Shown: one piece after another, positions 51,003 through 60,065 of the stretch | Layout: every line of letters begins with the position of its first letter | Position numbering within the stretch: position 1 is the first letter of the stretch | DNA from: Parapedobacter sp964498395 | GTDB lineage: Bacteria; Bacteroidota; Bacteroidia; Sphingobacteriales; Sphingobacteriaceae | Reading direction: 5' to 3' | NCBI GenBank assembly: GCA_964498395.1 | Contig: CAZCHE010000001.1 | Span: 310,001 to 374,000, forward strand | DNA length: 64,000 nt | Made by a program: the position numbers and the translations under genes | The notes under the pieces: generated by a model | Told to the model about the DNA's origin: nothing | What the model saw: the letters and a program-made list of their open reading frames with translations, nothing else | Databases searched by the model: none

Positions 51003-52178
51003 TTACTGCAATGCGTCAATACGCGCTTGCAATTCATCGATCTTAGCTTGGTCTTCCTTAATCTCGTAGTATTTCTTAAGGTTTGTCAATGCGAGGAAAG
51101 ACGTGCTATCAACTTCTACTGCTTTTTCCAAGTAGGGAAGGGCAGAATCGAAGATATCAAACGCTTTCTGGATTTCTTTGTCGTATTCCGCTTGCGGCAG
51201 GCTTGCGTTATTGGTAGTATTGAAATGGTCAATTCCTCTATTGAGGATCAATCCACCAAGATTGATGTTGGCGTCGAGGTAATTCGGATCGATTTCCAAC
51301 GCTTTTTTGTAGGCCGCTTCCGCTTTTTCCAGATCATTGGTCGAGCTGTGGGCGATACCGAGGTAATAATGCAAGTGTTTTGCATCGGGATCCTTCTCTA
51401 TCTGCTCCGTAATGGTATTGATGATTTTTTCCTCGTTGCCCGCCATGAGGTTCAACTCAATATTTTGTGTCGCCAACTCTCCATCCTCTGGGTATTTTTC
51501 GGCACCTATTTCCGCGTATTTGATGGCGTTAGTAGTGTCACCCTGCATCAGGTATAAGCGTGAAACATCCAGGATAATCTGCCGGTTGTTTGAAAAACTA
51601 TCTACCGGAACGAGTTCCACGTATTTAGCAAGGGCTTTGTCATATTGCTGGGCATTTACGGCCGCCAGTCCGGAATAATAGAGCAACGTGGTGTCGCCCG
51701 GCAAGTATTTCAACCCATTGTCAAACGCTTGGTAAGCTCCTTCGAAATTCTGGCTGTCCCAAGCGGCGACACCTAAGTTGAGTTCATGTTGCGCCAGGAT
51801 GGAACCCACGATACCCAAATTTTGTTCGTTTTCATTGTCGGTGTCTAGGCTTAATGCTTTTTCCCGTGCTTCGACCGCCTTTTGAACGTAGGCTTCAGCA
51901 GCTTCAGCGGAGTCTAATAAAGCCAGATCGGCATTGACCAATGCATAATACGTCCACGTCTCAGCCAGTTCCTTGGTCTTTTCGTGTTCGATGGCTTTCT
52001 CTAGGGCCTCTTTTGCCGAATTCAAATCACCGACACCCAATTCCGCATTGCCGATGGACTTAACCTGGTTGTACTTGTCGTAACTCGCTTTCGCCCGTCT
52101 TAGGTTACTGGTTTGAGAAAATGCTGCCGATGATGTAACGATCAGCGCACTTAATAATAAAATGGATTTCATTTTCAT
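51003..52178 (-). CDS. Secreted tetratricopeptide-repeat protein
   Basis: Exported protein of 391 residues: signal peptide (about 1-21, ending in AAFSQ) and a series of TPR motifs throughout, clearest at about 140-175 (NFEGAYQAFDNGLKYLPGDT), 175-210, 225-250 and 270-305 (AKHLHYYLGIAHSSTNDLEK, then AEAAYKKALEIDPNYLDANI). TPR repeats mediate protein contacts; no enzymatic domain is seen. Start is 9 bp after the neighbouring TPR gene, with gyrA before that, so the three genes form one operon. Confidence 0.88.
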   Translation of the reverse strand: MKMKSILLLSALIVTSSAAFSQTSNLRRAKASYDKYNQVKSIGNAELGVGDLNSAKEALEKAIEHEKTKELAETWTYYALVNADLALLDSAEAAEAYVQKAVEAREKALSLDTDNENEQNLGIVGSILAQHELNLGVAAWDSQNFEGAYQAFDNGLKYLPGDTTLLYYSGLAAVNAQQYDKALAKYVELVPVDSFSNNRQIILDVSRLYLMQGDTTNAIKYAEIGAEKYPEDGELATQNIELNLMAGNEEKIINTITEQIEKDPDAKHLHYYLGIAHSSTNDLEKAEAAYKKALEIDPNYLDANINLGGLILNRGIDHFNTTNNASLPQAEYDKEIQKAFDIFDSALPYLEKAVEVDSTSFLALTNLKKYYEIKEDQAKIDELQARIDALQ

Positions 52179-52187
52179 AATCGTAAT

Positions 52188-53294
52188 TTACTGTATTGTA
52201 AGTTGATTTAATATGTTATTTACCCGTTCCAATTGAATAACGTTTCCGGACTGACTGTATAGTACCGCTAACGATTTCAATGCATTTACTTCTGAAGGCT
52301 TGATCTGGTTTGCCTTTAACAAATATTCCTGCGCTTTGTTTTGCTTATCTGTATTTTCTGGGTCATCGACATATTCCCTTAAATAAAGCAGTCCCAATTC
52401 GAAATTGCCATCAAAGTTATTGGCATCTAGGCTAATGACCTTTTCATAGTACTTTTTGGCGACATTGCTGTTGCCTTGCATTTCATTGGCATATCCAGCA
52501 ATATAGTTCAAATTTACATTTTCCGGCTCATGCGCGATGGCTTCATCTACCAAGGGAACGATCGCGTCATACGATTCATTTGCCAAATATAAATTGATCA
52601 GCTCAAAAAGTATTTCCTTATTGTCCGGAAACTGTTCTCTTCCGGTTAATAAGGTGTTAAATCTCGAACGGGTATCACCTTTATCCTTGTACAAACTAGC
52701 CAATTCCAAGATATAAAGCGGAGAGGACGTCTCCTGTCGGCTGATAAAAGTTTGATAACGCTTGACGGCATTATCCACGCCGCCCGTCTTCGTGCTTAAT
52801 ACAGCCAGGTTATGCTTAACATCAATGGCAGAATCACTGATGGAATCAACCTTGTGGTATTGCGCCAATGCTTCTTCATAGTTAGCATTGGCTACAGCAC
52901 GGTTAGCCTTGATCAGGTACGCATTTGCCAGTGAACGTTTGACGTAGTTAATCTCTGTCTCGTGCTCTTGCCGAAACTGCCTGTCATTCAACCTTTTTAG
53001 TGAGGACAATGCCATGTCTGCCGGATCACTGGGATACTTCTGTGCGCGGTTAGAGTCTACCACAGCCAATGTGCTATACACCATCGCCCGTAGCAGGTTA
53101 TTTCTGAAGTTGGCCGAATCGCGCCTTGTCTTGTACGCTTCGTCTGCAAATTTCCGGGCAGCTTCCAGTTGTTTGAAATCCTTGGTCTTGTTGTATAGCG
53201 CAAAATTATTGTTACCCTCCTTTAAATTGGATTGTGCAATAACTGGCCAAGTACCTGCCGCCAATAAGAAACTAATGAGAACTAGCTGCTTCAT
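52188..53294 (-). CDS. Secreted tetratricopeptide-repeat protein
   Basis: Exported protein of 368 residues with a signal peptide (about 1-20, LLAAGTWPVIAQ) and TPR-type helical repeats at about 125-160 (NYEEALAQYHKVDSISDSAI), 160-195, 230-270 and 265-300 (YANEMQGNSNVAKKYYEKVI). Diverged homologue of the next gene. Begins 12 bp after the gyrA stop, which suggests cotranscription with gyrase A; the reason for that link is not known. Confidence 0.86.
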   Translation of the reverse strand: MKQLVLISFLLAAGTWPVIAQSNLKEGNNNFALYNKTKDFKQLEAARKFADEAYKTRRDSANFRNNLLRAMVYSTLAVVDSNRAQKYPSDPADMALSSLKRLNDRQFRQEHETEINYVKRSLANAYLIKANRAVANANYEEALAQYHKVDSISDSAIDVKHNLAVLSTKTGGVDNAVKRYQTFISRQETSSPLYILELASLYKDKGDTRSRFNTLLTGREQFPDNKEILFELINLYLANESYDAIVPLVDEAIAHEPENVNLNYIAGYANEMQGNSNVAKKYYEKVISLDANNFDGNFELGLLYLREYVDDPENTDKQNKAQEYLLKANQIKPSEVNALKSLAVLYSQSGNVIQLERVNNILNQLTIQ

Positions 53295-53306
53295 GTGGTC
53301 AAATTA

Positions 53307-55871
53307 TCATTCTTCTGTTTCGGAAGGAGCGTCATCCGCTGTATGTTCATCGGTATTTCCATTGTTTTCCAATGCTTCGTCGGTCGTTTCCTCCTCTTCC
53401 TCATGTTCTACCTTAGTCACCGATGCAATCTCATCGTCGCCTTTCAGGCTGATGAGACGCACACCTTGCGTCGCGCGGCCCATCACCCTTAATTCACTGA
53501 CTGCGATGCGGATCACGATTCCCGATTTGTTAATGATCATCAGGTCATCGTTGTCAGTTACATCCTTGATGGCCACTAATTTACCGGTTTTGTCGGTGAC
53601 GTTAATGGTTTTAACACCTTTTCCGCCACGGTTGGTCACCCGGTAATCTTCGATATCTGTGCGTTTACCGTATCCTTTTTCGGACACAACCAACACGGTC
53701 ACCTCAGGATTATTAACACTAATCATGCCAACTACTTCATCATCGGGCCCCGCTAAAGTGACTCCACGAACACCAGTGGCCGTCCGTCCCATCGGCCGAA
53801 CGGTAGATTCGTTGAAACGGATAGCTCTTCCCGAGCGTAGTGCCATGACGATTTCACTATTCCCGTCCGTTAGGCATGCTTCCAGCAATTGGTCGCCTTC
53901 GTTGATATTAATCGCGTTGATACCATTTGCGCGTGGGCGTGAATACGCTTCCAAGGAGGTTTTTTTGATCGTGCCCCGTTTTGTACACATGATGATGAAA
54001 TTGTTCTCAAGGTATTCTTGGTCCTTGAGGTTTTTCACCTTGATGTAGGCTTTGATCTTCTCCTCTTTGGGGATATTGATGATATTCTGCAATGCCCGGC
54101 CCCTGGAAGTACGACTACCTTCCGGGATTTCAAATGCCCGTAGCCAGAAACAACGACCGGCTTCGGTGAAGAAAAGCATGTAATTATGTGCCGAAGCTGT
54201 AATGATGTGCTCTGTAAAGTCTTCTTCTCGGGTGTTGGTGCCTAACGCCCCCTTACCACCGCGACTTTGGCGGCGATATTCACTCAGTGGCGTGCGCTTC
54301 ACATAGCTTTCATGTGAGATGGTAATGACAATCTCTTCATCTTCTATAAAATCCTCCATGCGCATATCTTCCGCTGAATGGACGATTGTTGAGCGGCGCT
54401 CATCACCATATTTCTCCCTGACTTCCAATAATTCGTCCTTGATGATTTTCATCCGGAGTCCTTCATCGTCCAATACGGATTTTAAATATTCGATGGTCTT
54501 CATCAGCTCGGCATATTCCTCTTTGATTTTATCGCGTTCCAGTCCGGTAAGACGGCGCAACGTCATGTCGAGGATTGCCCTAGCTTGGATGTCAGAAAGA
54601 CCGAATTTCTCCATCAAACCTACTCGGGCATCCTCAGGTGTTGCCGATGAGCGAATCAATTGGATAACCTCATCAAGATGGTCAAGCGCGATGAGCAATC
54701 CTTCTAGGATATGTGCTCTTTTTTCAGCTTCTGCTAACTCGAATCGGGTACGGCGTACCACTACCTCATGACGGTGTTCCACAAAATGGTGGATCATGTC
54801 TTTCAGGTTAAGCAGCATCGGCCGTCCATGAACCAGTGCAATGTTATTGACACTAAATGAGGTTTGTAGGGCTGTGTACTTGTATAGATTGTTTAATACA
54901 ATGGAGGCGTTTGCCTCACGCTTGATATCGTAAACGATGCGCATACCCTGCCGATCTGACTCGTCACGAATGGCAGAGATACCCTCGATTTTCTTTTCGT
55001 TGACCAGCTCAGCCGTACGCTCGATCATATTTGATTTATTGACCTGGTAGGGGATTTCGCTGACAATGATTTGCTCGCGACCATTCTTCAGGGTTTCGAT
55101 TTCAGCTTTAGCACGCATAACGATGCGGCCACGCCCTGTTTGGAAGGCCTCTTGTACGCCGGCATAACCATAGATAATCGCCCCTGTGGGAAAATCCGGG
55201 CCTTTGATGTGCTGCATCAATTCCGAGATTTCGATATCCCGGTTGTCGATGTAAGCAATGGTGCCATCTACCACCTCGGAGAGGTTGTGGGGAGCCATGT
55301 TAGTGGCCATACCGACGGCAATCCCCGATGCTCCATTGACCAATAGGTTCGGGATACGTGTCGGGAGCACCGTGGGTTCCTCTAACGAATCGTCGAAGTT
55401 CAGTTGATAGTCAATGGTATCCTTATTGATGTCGGAGAGCAATTCCTCCGCGATTTTCTTGAGCCTTGCTTCAGTATAACGCATGGCTGCCGGTGGGTCG
55501 CCATCTACCGAACCGTAATTCCCTTGCCCGTCTACCAATGGGTAGCGTAAGCTCCAATCCTGAGCCATACGCACCATCGTGTCATATACGGACGAATCGC
55601 CGTGGGGGTGGTATTTACCCAACACGTCTCCCACGATACGTGCTGATTTCTTGTATGGTTTTCCGCTAGTCACACCCAGATCAAGCATGCCATATAATAC
55701 ACGGCGGTGAACGGGTTTCAACCCGTCACGTACATCCGGCAGTGCACGCGAAACGATGACCGACATCGAATAGTCAATGTATGCCGATTTCATTTGATCT
55801 TCGATGTTAATGGGGATGATCCGGTCGTTCGCCGGTACGAGGTTGTTGTCGTTTTCTGTCTCTTCAGCCAT
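53307..55871 (-). CDS. gyrA: DNA gyrase subunit A
   Basis: Type II topoisomerase breakage-reunion subunit, 854 residues. N-terminal YSMSVIVSRALPDVRDGLKP (about 35), quinolone-determining region KYHPHGDSSVYDTMVRMAQD (about 85-104) with Ser and Asp at the places of E. coli Ser83 and Asp87, so no classical resistance change, active-site Tyr in AAMRYTEARL (about 128), GyrA box QSRGGKG (about 535) in the C-terminal DNA-wrapping beta-pinwheel, and an acidic tail of about 40 residues. An exact 12-bp inverted repeat lies just upstream of the start. Two TPR genes follow in the same operon. Confidence 0.97.
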   Translation of the reverse strand: MAEETENDNNLVPANDRIIPINIEDQMKSAYIDYSMSVIVSRALPDVRDGLKPVHRRVLYGMLDLGVTSGKPYKKSARIVGDVLGKYHPHGDSSVYDTMVRMAQDWSLRYPLVDGQGNYGSVDGDPPAAMRYTEARLKKIAEELLSDINKDTIDYQLNFDDSLEEPTVLPTRIPNLLVNGASGIAVGMATNMAPHNLSEVVDGTIAYIDNRDIEISELMQHIKGPDFPTGAIIYGYAGVQEAFQTGRGRIVMRAKAEIETLKNGREQIIVSEIPYQVNKSNMIERTAELVNEKKIEGISAIRDESDRQGMRIVYDIKREANASIVLNNLYKYTALQTSFSVNNIALVHGRPMLLNLKDMIHHFVEHRHEVVVRRTRFELAEAEKRAHILEGLLIALDHLDEVIQLIRSSATPEDARVGLMEKFGLSDIQARAILDMTLRRLTGLERDKIKEEYAELMKTIEYLKSVLDDEGLRMKIIKDELLEVREKYGDERRSTIVHSAEDMRMEDFIEDEEIVITISHESYVKRTPLSEYRRQSRGGKGALGTNTREEDFTEHIITASAHNYMLFFTEAGRCFWLRAFEIPEGSRTSRGRALQNIINIPKEEKIKAYIKVKNLKDQEYLENNFIIMCTKRGTIKKTSLEAYSRPRANGINAININEGDQLLEACLTDGNSEIVMALRSGRAIRFNESTVRPMGRTATGVRGVTLAGPDDEVVGMISVNNPEVTVLVVSEKGYGKRTDIEDYRVTNRGGKGVKTINVTDKTGKLVAIKDVTDNDDLMIINKSGIVIRIAVSELRVMGRATQGVRLISLKGDDEIASVTKVEHEEEEETTDEALENNGNTDEHTADDAPSETEE

Positions 55872-55898
55872 ATTTTATTTCAGTTCATGAATAAAATG

Positions 55899-55929
55899 AT
55901 GCGCAATATGTTTATAGCATATTGCGCAT
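55899..55929. promoter_or_regulatory. Perfect 12-bp inverted repeat upstream of gyrA
   Basis: ATGCGCAATATG (55899-55910) and CATATTGCGCAT (55918-55929) are exact complements with a 7-nt spacer, 27 bp before the gyrA ATG. Candidate operator or 5' mRNA hairpin controlling gyrA. No clear TAnnTTTG box for gyrA was found, so its position relative to the transcription start is unknown. Confidence 0.6.
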
Positions 55930-56049
55930 GCGAAATTAAGAAATTTCTAGCTCATAAGCGAATGTTTTTTGGGGTGCCTGCGGGGCGTTGGAAACACGTA
56001 ATATATCGATGCGAGCACTGGCAAATTTTCATAATCCAACCATATTTTT

Positions 56050-56057
56050 TAACTTTG
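56050..56057 (+). promoter_or_regulatory. TAACTTTG promoter box before the MscS gene
   Basis: Exact TAnnTTTG match 63 nt before the ATG at 56121. No TTTG at the usual -33 spacing (TTTTC is there). Confidence 0.4.
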
Positions 56058-56120
56058 TCGCCTACTTATTCTTCACGATTTATTCAAATCCACTGATTTT
56101 AATCGTAATCAAATAACACT

Positions 56121-57452
56121 ATGATGGAAATACCTTATTCCTTAATTGCGTCTTCAAACATGATCTATCAATGGACATATAACCTGCTTATCGATTGGGG
56201 CGTGCCGGATGCCCAAGCCAATATCGTCAATCTCTTTGTGCTGCTTGGTTTGCTCTTGCTTATGCTTGGCATCGTCGATTTCATCGCCCGGAAAGTATTT
56301 GTCAATATCCTGACGGCGGCCGCTAAGAAGTCTACCACGAAATTCGACGATTACCTGGTGCGCAACAAAGCGCTTGTCCATTTCGCCCGGCTTATCCCGT
56401 TGATCGTTTCGATTCATTTCATCCCCGTGGTTTTCTCGGGATTCCCGACATGGGTAGACCCGGTGCGCAAGTTTGTGGATATCCTGTTGGTCTTTGGTTG
56501 GGTGATGGTTTTTCGGGCGTTGTTTAGATCGGTACGTGACCACCTTCGTACCAAGCAGGGCTTCGAAGACAAGCCGTTGGATAGCTATTTACAGGTGGTC
56601 AATATCTTTATGTTTTTCATTGCCGGAATCATCATTTTTTCGATGGTGACGGGTAAGTCCCCATGGGCTTTTTTGGGGGCATTGGGTGCGGCTTCGGCTA
56701 TTCTAATGTTGATCTTTAAGGATACCATTCTGGGCTTTGTGGCAAGTATACAGGTATCGACCAATGATATGGTGCGCGTGGGTGACTGGATTGAAATGCC
56801 TAAGTATGGAGCTGATGGCGATGTGATCGAGATCAACCTGAATACGGTGAAGATTCAGAACTGGGATAAAACCATTACGACCGTACCCACGTACTACCTC
56901 ATCACGGATTCATTTAAGAACTGGCGTGGTATGGAAAATGCTGGTGGACGCCGGATCAAACGCGCAATCAACATTAAGATGTCATCCATTCGGTATTTGA
57001 CCAGGGAAGAATTGGATCGGCTAAGGAAAATCGAACTGCTGACGGCTTATATTGACGAAAGGCAGGCTGAAATCGATCGATTTAACGAGGAAAGCCATGT
57101 GGATAGAACCATGCCGGTCAATGGTCGAAACCTCACCAATATTGGTCTGTTTCGCCAATACATCAACCTGTATACGCGGCAAAATCCACTGATCCATAAA
57201 GACATGACGCTGTTGGTCCGTCAGCTTTCGCCCACTGAACACGGACTGCCCATCGAGCTGTATATGTTTACGTCCGATATCCGATGGGCGGCTTATGAGG
57301 GTATTATGTCGGATATTTTCGACCATTTGCTCGCAGCCATCAAATTCTTCGAACTGGAGGTATATGAGGCCCCGGCCTCGGATGATATCCGCAACCTGAA
57401 GTTGTCTGCACTGAGCAGTGGAAAAGGTGCTGCCCCGCGTATCGATAACTAA
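56121..57452 (+). CDS. Mechanosensitive ion channel, MscS family
   Basis: Membrane protein of 443 residues: about five hydrophobic segments (about 35-55, 90-110, 122-140, 158-175, 180-200), the last being the glycine/alanine-rich pore helix WAFLGALGAASAILMLIFKD, followed by the beta domain (VSTNDMVRVGDWIEMPKYGA, about 212-231, and VIEINLNTVKIQNWDKTITT) and a cytoplasmic alpha/beta vestibule. This layout matches YbdG/YnaI-like MscS proteins. Ends with a 4-bp overlap with the convergent gene. Confidence 0.92.
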   Translation: MMEIPYSLIASSNMIYQWTYNLLIDWGVPDAQANIVNLFVLLGLLLLMLGIVDFIARKVFVNILTAAAKKSTTKFDDYLVRNKALVHFARLIPLIVSIHFIPVVFSGFPTWVDPVRKFVDILLVFGWVMVFRALFRSVRDHLRTKQGFEDKPLDSYLQVVNIFMFFIAGIIIFSMVTGKSPWAFLGALGAASAILMLIFKDTILGFVASIQVSTNDMVRVGDWIEMPKYGADGDVIEINLNTVKIQNWDKTITTVPTYYLITDSFKNWRGMENAGGRRIKRAINIKMSSIRYLTREELDRLRKIELLTAYIDERQAEIDRFNEESHVDRTMPVNGRNLTNIGLFRQYINLYTRQNPLIHKDMTLLVRQLSPTEHGLPIELYMFTSDIRWAAYEGIMSDIFDHLLAAIKFFELEVYEAPASDDIRNLKLSALSSGKGAAPRIDN

Positions 57453-57955
57453 CGGTCGCGAGCGTCGTTGATGACCCGAATGACCTCGTCGATCACCGAC
57501 TTGGCGGCGTCGCGCATTTTCGGGTTTCCATCGAAATCAGCATCGAGCGTCACCTCTTTGCTTTTCTCTTTGTAGTTATACTGGAGATAGAAACGGGCTA
57601 CTGGTCGGCTGTTGGCGGTATCATCGGCCGGATCGTGCGTGGTCATGTCATCCGGTAGGTTCCAGAATCCCAATTGGGCCGCTTTGCCGTGCAGGTATTG
57701 CAGGTCGTCTTTGCGCAGTCTGACTGTATCTACCATGAGCGAATCCCGGACGTTTAGGAATTGGTAACGGCCGGTTTCGGAGTCGAAATGGTTGACAAGG
57801 TCCTTGCCCTCCCCGTATTTAAGCACAATGGATTCAAGGTCTGCAAACCGGTAAGGCGCATTTTTAAACATCTGGCTGTAATAGTAGAAACAATACAGCA
57901 GAAACGGTATGATGATGCATATGGCAAGGAATATCTTTTTGCTTCGATCGCTCAT
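57449..57955 (-). CDS. Hypothetical protein with N-terminal membrane anchor
   Basis: Not recognised. 168 residues: a short basic N-terminus (MSDRSKKIF), one transmembrane helix (about 9-28), then a soluble domain, likely periplasmic, with a beta-rich middle (FYLQYNYKEKSKEVTLDADF, about 124-143) and a helical end (MRDAAKSVIDEVIRVINDAR). It lies 24 bp after the start-side neighbour M3 peptidase gene in the same direction, so cotranscription is likely. Confidence 0.75.
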   Translation of the reverse strand: MSDRSKKIFLAICIIIPFLLYCFYYYSQMFKNAPYRFADLESIVLKYGEGKDLVNHFDSETGRYQFLNVRDSLMVDTVRLRKDDLQYLHGKAAQLGFWNLPDDMTTHDPADDTANSRPVARFYLQYNYKEKSKEVTLDADFDGNPKMRDAAKSVIDEVIRVINDARDR

Positions 57956-57979
57956 TTTTATTTTCTTTATGTATGTACC

Positions 57980-60004
57980 TTATTTCGATGTTAGTCCCGC
58001 CCGTTTGAGTAGCGCATCCACGGTAGGCTTGCGGCCCCTAAATCGGATATACAATTCCATGGGGTCTACAGTGCCGCCGCTACTGAGCAATTTCTTGAAT
58101 TTGCTGGCGGTTTCGGGATTAAAAATCCCGGTTTCCTTGAAGTACGCGAATGCATCGGCATCTAGCACCTCCGCCCACTTATAGGAATAATACCCTGCAT
58201 CATACCCTCCGGCAAAGATATGCGAAAATGAGGGGCTCTGTGCCGTGCCTTCTACATTGGGATATAGCTGTGTTTCGGCCACCGTATCCTTTTCGAAACG
58301 CTCGATGGATGTCGTTTCATCGAAATGCCCGGTATGGTAAGCCATGTCCAGCAGGCCAAAACTCAATTGACGCAGTGTTTGGTAGCCTTCCATGAAATTT
58401 GCGGCAGCTACGATTTTGTCGATTTCCGCTTCTGGAAGGGGTTCATCCGTTTGGTAGTGCCTAGCAAATGACTGTAGGAATTCCTTTTCATAGCAATAAT
58501 TTTCCATGAATTGCGAGGGCAATTCCACAAAATCCCAATACACGTTCGTGCCCGATAGGCTCTCATACGTGGTGTCGGCGAGTATGCCATGCAATGCATG
58601 TCCGAATTCGTGGAAAAGGGTGGTCACTTCGTTAAATGTGAGCAAGGATGGCGTATCGCCACTTGGCCGGGCAAAATTGCATACGATGGAAATGTGCGGA
58701 CGAACGTGCTGTTCGTCGGATATGTACTGCCCCCGATATGCCGTCATCCAGGCGCCCGCCCGTTTGCCTTTCCGGGGATGCCAATCGGTATACAGGAGGG
58801 CTTTGTGTTTGCCATTTTCCAGCACTTCGTAGACGGTGACCTCCGGGTGGTATTTTTGGATGTTGTCCAATTCCCTGAACGTCAGTCCATATAGTTTGTT
58901 GGCCACGTCAAAGGCGGCATCGATGACACGGTGGAGTGGGAAGTAGGGCTTCAATGCTTCTTCCGATAGCTTGAACGTGATTTCCCGTAATTTCTCGGCA
59001 TAATACGCATGATCATATGGCATGATCGGCGATAGGCCATCGGCGGCTGCCAATGCCTGTAGCTTGGCTATTTCTTGTTGGGCGTGGGGCTTGGCTTTGT
59101 GCAATAGGTCGTTGAGGAAATCAATGACCAAGGAAGGTGAGGAAGCCATCCGCTCCTGCAGCACAAAATCGGCATGGGTGCCGAAACCCAGTAGATCGGC
59201 CCGCTGTTGGCGTAAGTCAACAATCTCTTTTACAATACCTTCATTGTTGTTTGCATTGGCTTTGAATGCCCGCTGTCCGGCGGCGAGGTGCATTTCTTTC
59301 CGTAACTCCCTATTGGCCGCATATTTCATGAAAGGCACAAAACTGGGGAAGTGCAAGGTGAATACCCATCCGTCCAGACCACGGCTTTTCGCTTCTTCCG
59401 TGGCAGCGGCAAGTATGGAATCGGGTAAACCTGCCAACTGACCTTGATCTTGTACATGCAAGGTATAGTCATTGGTTTCCTGAAGCACGTGTTGCGAAAA
59501 CTTCATGGTCAATACCGCCAGCTGCTTGTCGATTTCACGCAGTTTTTCCTTTTCATCGTCTGTGAGCAGTGCTCCGTTGCGGACAAAGCCTTTGTAGGTT
59601 TTTTCGAGTAACCGCAGGTCCTCGTGCGACAATGCCGAGTGGTCGGCTTCATAGACGTGTTTCACCCGTTGGAACAACCCCTCATCAAGCATGATGTCAT
59701 TGCTGTATTCCGCAAGTATCGGCGATAGTTCCTGCGCAAGTTGCTGGATTTCATCGTTGGTCTCCGCGGCATCGACGTTGAAAAAAGTGGCCGATACGAT
59801 GTTCAGGCGTGTGCCTGCCGCTTCCAGCGCAGCGATGGTGTTGGCAAACGTAGGAGATTCACTATTGTTGACAATGTCGGCAACATCTTTTTTTGCCTGT
59901 TGGATGCATTCGAGGATAGCCGGCTTGAAATGTTCTTCTTTCAACGATTCGAATGGAACGCTTTGAAACGGCGTATGGAATGGCTCCAGTAGGGGATTGT
60001 TCAT
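57980..60004 (-). CDS. M3-family metallopeptidase (oligopeptidase A / Dcp-like)
   Basis: Zinc peptidase of 674 residues that degrades short peptides. Zinc site HEFGHALHGIL (about 465-475, HExxH) with the third ligand Glu about 25 residues later in the LSGTNVYWDFVELPSQFMEN stretch. N-terminal PFQSVPFESLKEEHFKPAIL matches oligopeptidase A / dipeptidyl carboxypeptidase. No signal peptide is evident, so it is probably cytoplasmic. The 61-bp gap to hrpB carries nothing clear. Confidence 0.93.
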   Translation of the reverse strand: MNNPLLEPFHTPFQSVPFESLKEEHFKPAILECIQQAKKDVADIVNNSESPTFANTIAALEAAGTRLNIVSATFFNVDAAETNDEIQQLAQELSPILAEYSNDIMLDEGLFQRVKHVYEADHSALSHEDLRLLEKTYKGFVRNGALLTDDEKEKLREIDKQLAVLTMKFSQHVLQETNDYTLHVQDQGQLAGLPDSILAAATEEAKSRGLDGWVFTLHFPSFVPFMKYAANRELRKEMHLAAGQRAFKANANNNEGIVKEIVDLRQQRADLLGFGTHADFVLQERMASSPSLVIDFLNDLLHKAKPHAQQEIAKLQALAAADGLSPIMPYDHAYYAEKLREITFKLSEEALKPYFPLHRVIDAAFDVANKLYGLTFRELDNIQKYHPEVTVYEVLENGKHKALLYTDWHPRKGKRAGAWMTAYRGQYISDEQHVRPHISIVCNFARPSGDTPSLLTFNEVTTLFHEFGHALHGILADTTYESLSGTNVYWDFVELPSQFMENYCYEKEFLQSFARHYQTDEPLPEAEIDKIVAAANFMEGYQTLRQLSFGLLDMAYHTGHFDETTSIERFEKDTVAETQLYPNVEGTAQSPSFSHIFAGGYDAGYYSYKWAEVLDADAFAYFKETGIFNPETASKFKKLLSSGGTVDPMELYIRFRGRKPTVDALLKRAGLTSK

Positions 60005-60065
60005 GGAATTGTTTGTTGGTTTTATTATACAGCCTAATTGTTTGTTTAAAAACGGCCCAAAAGTA

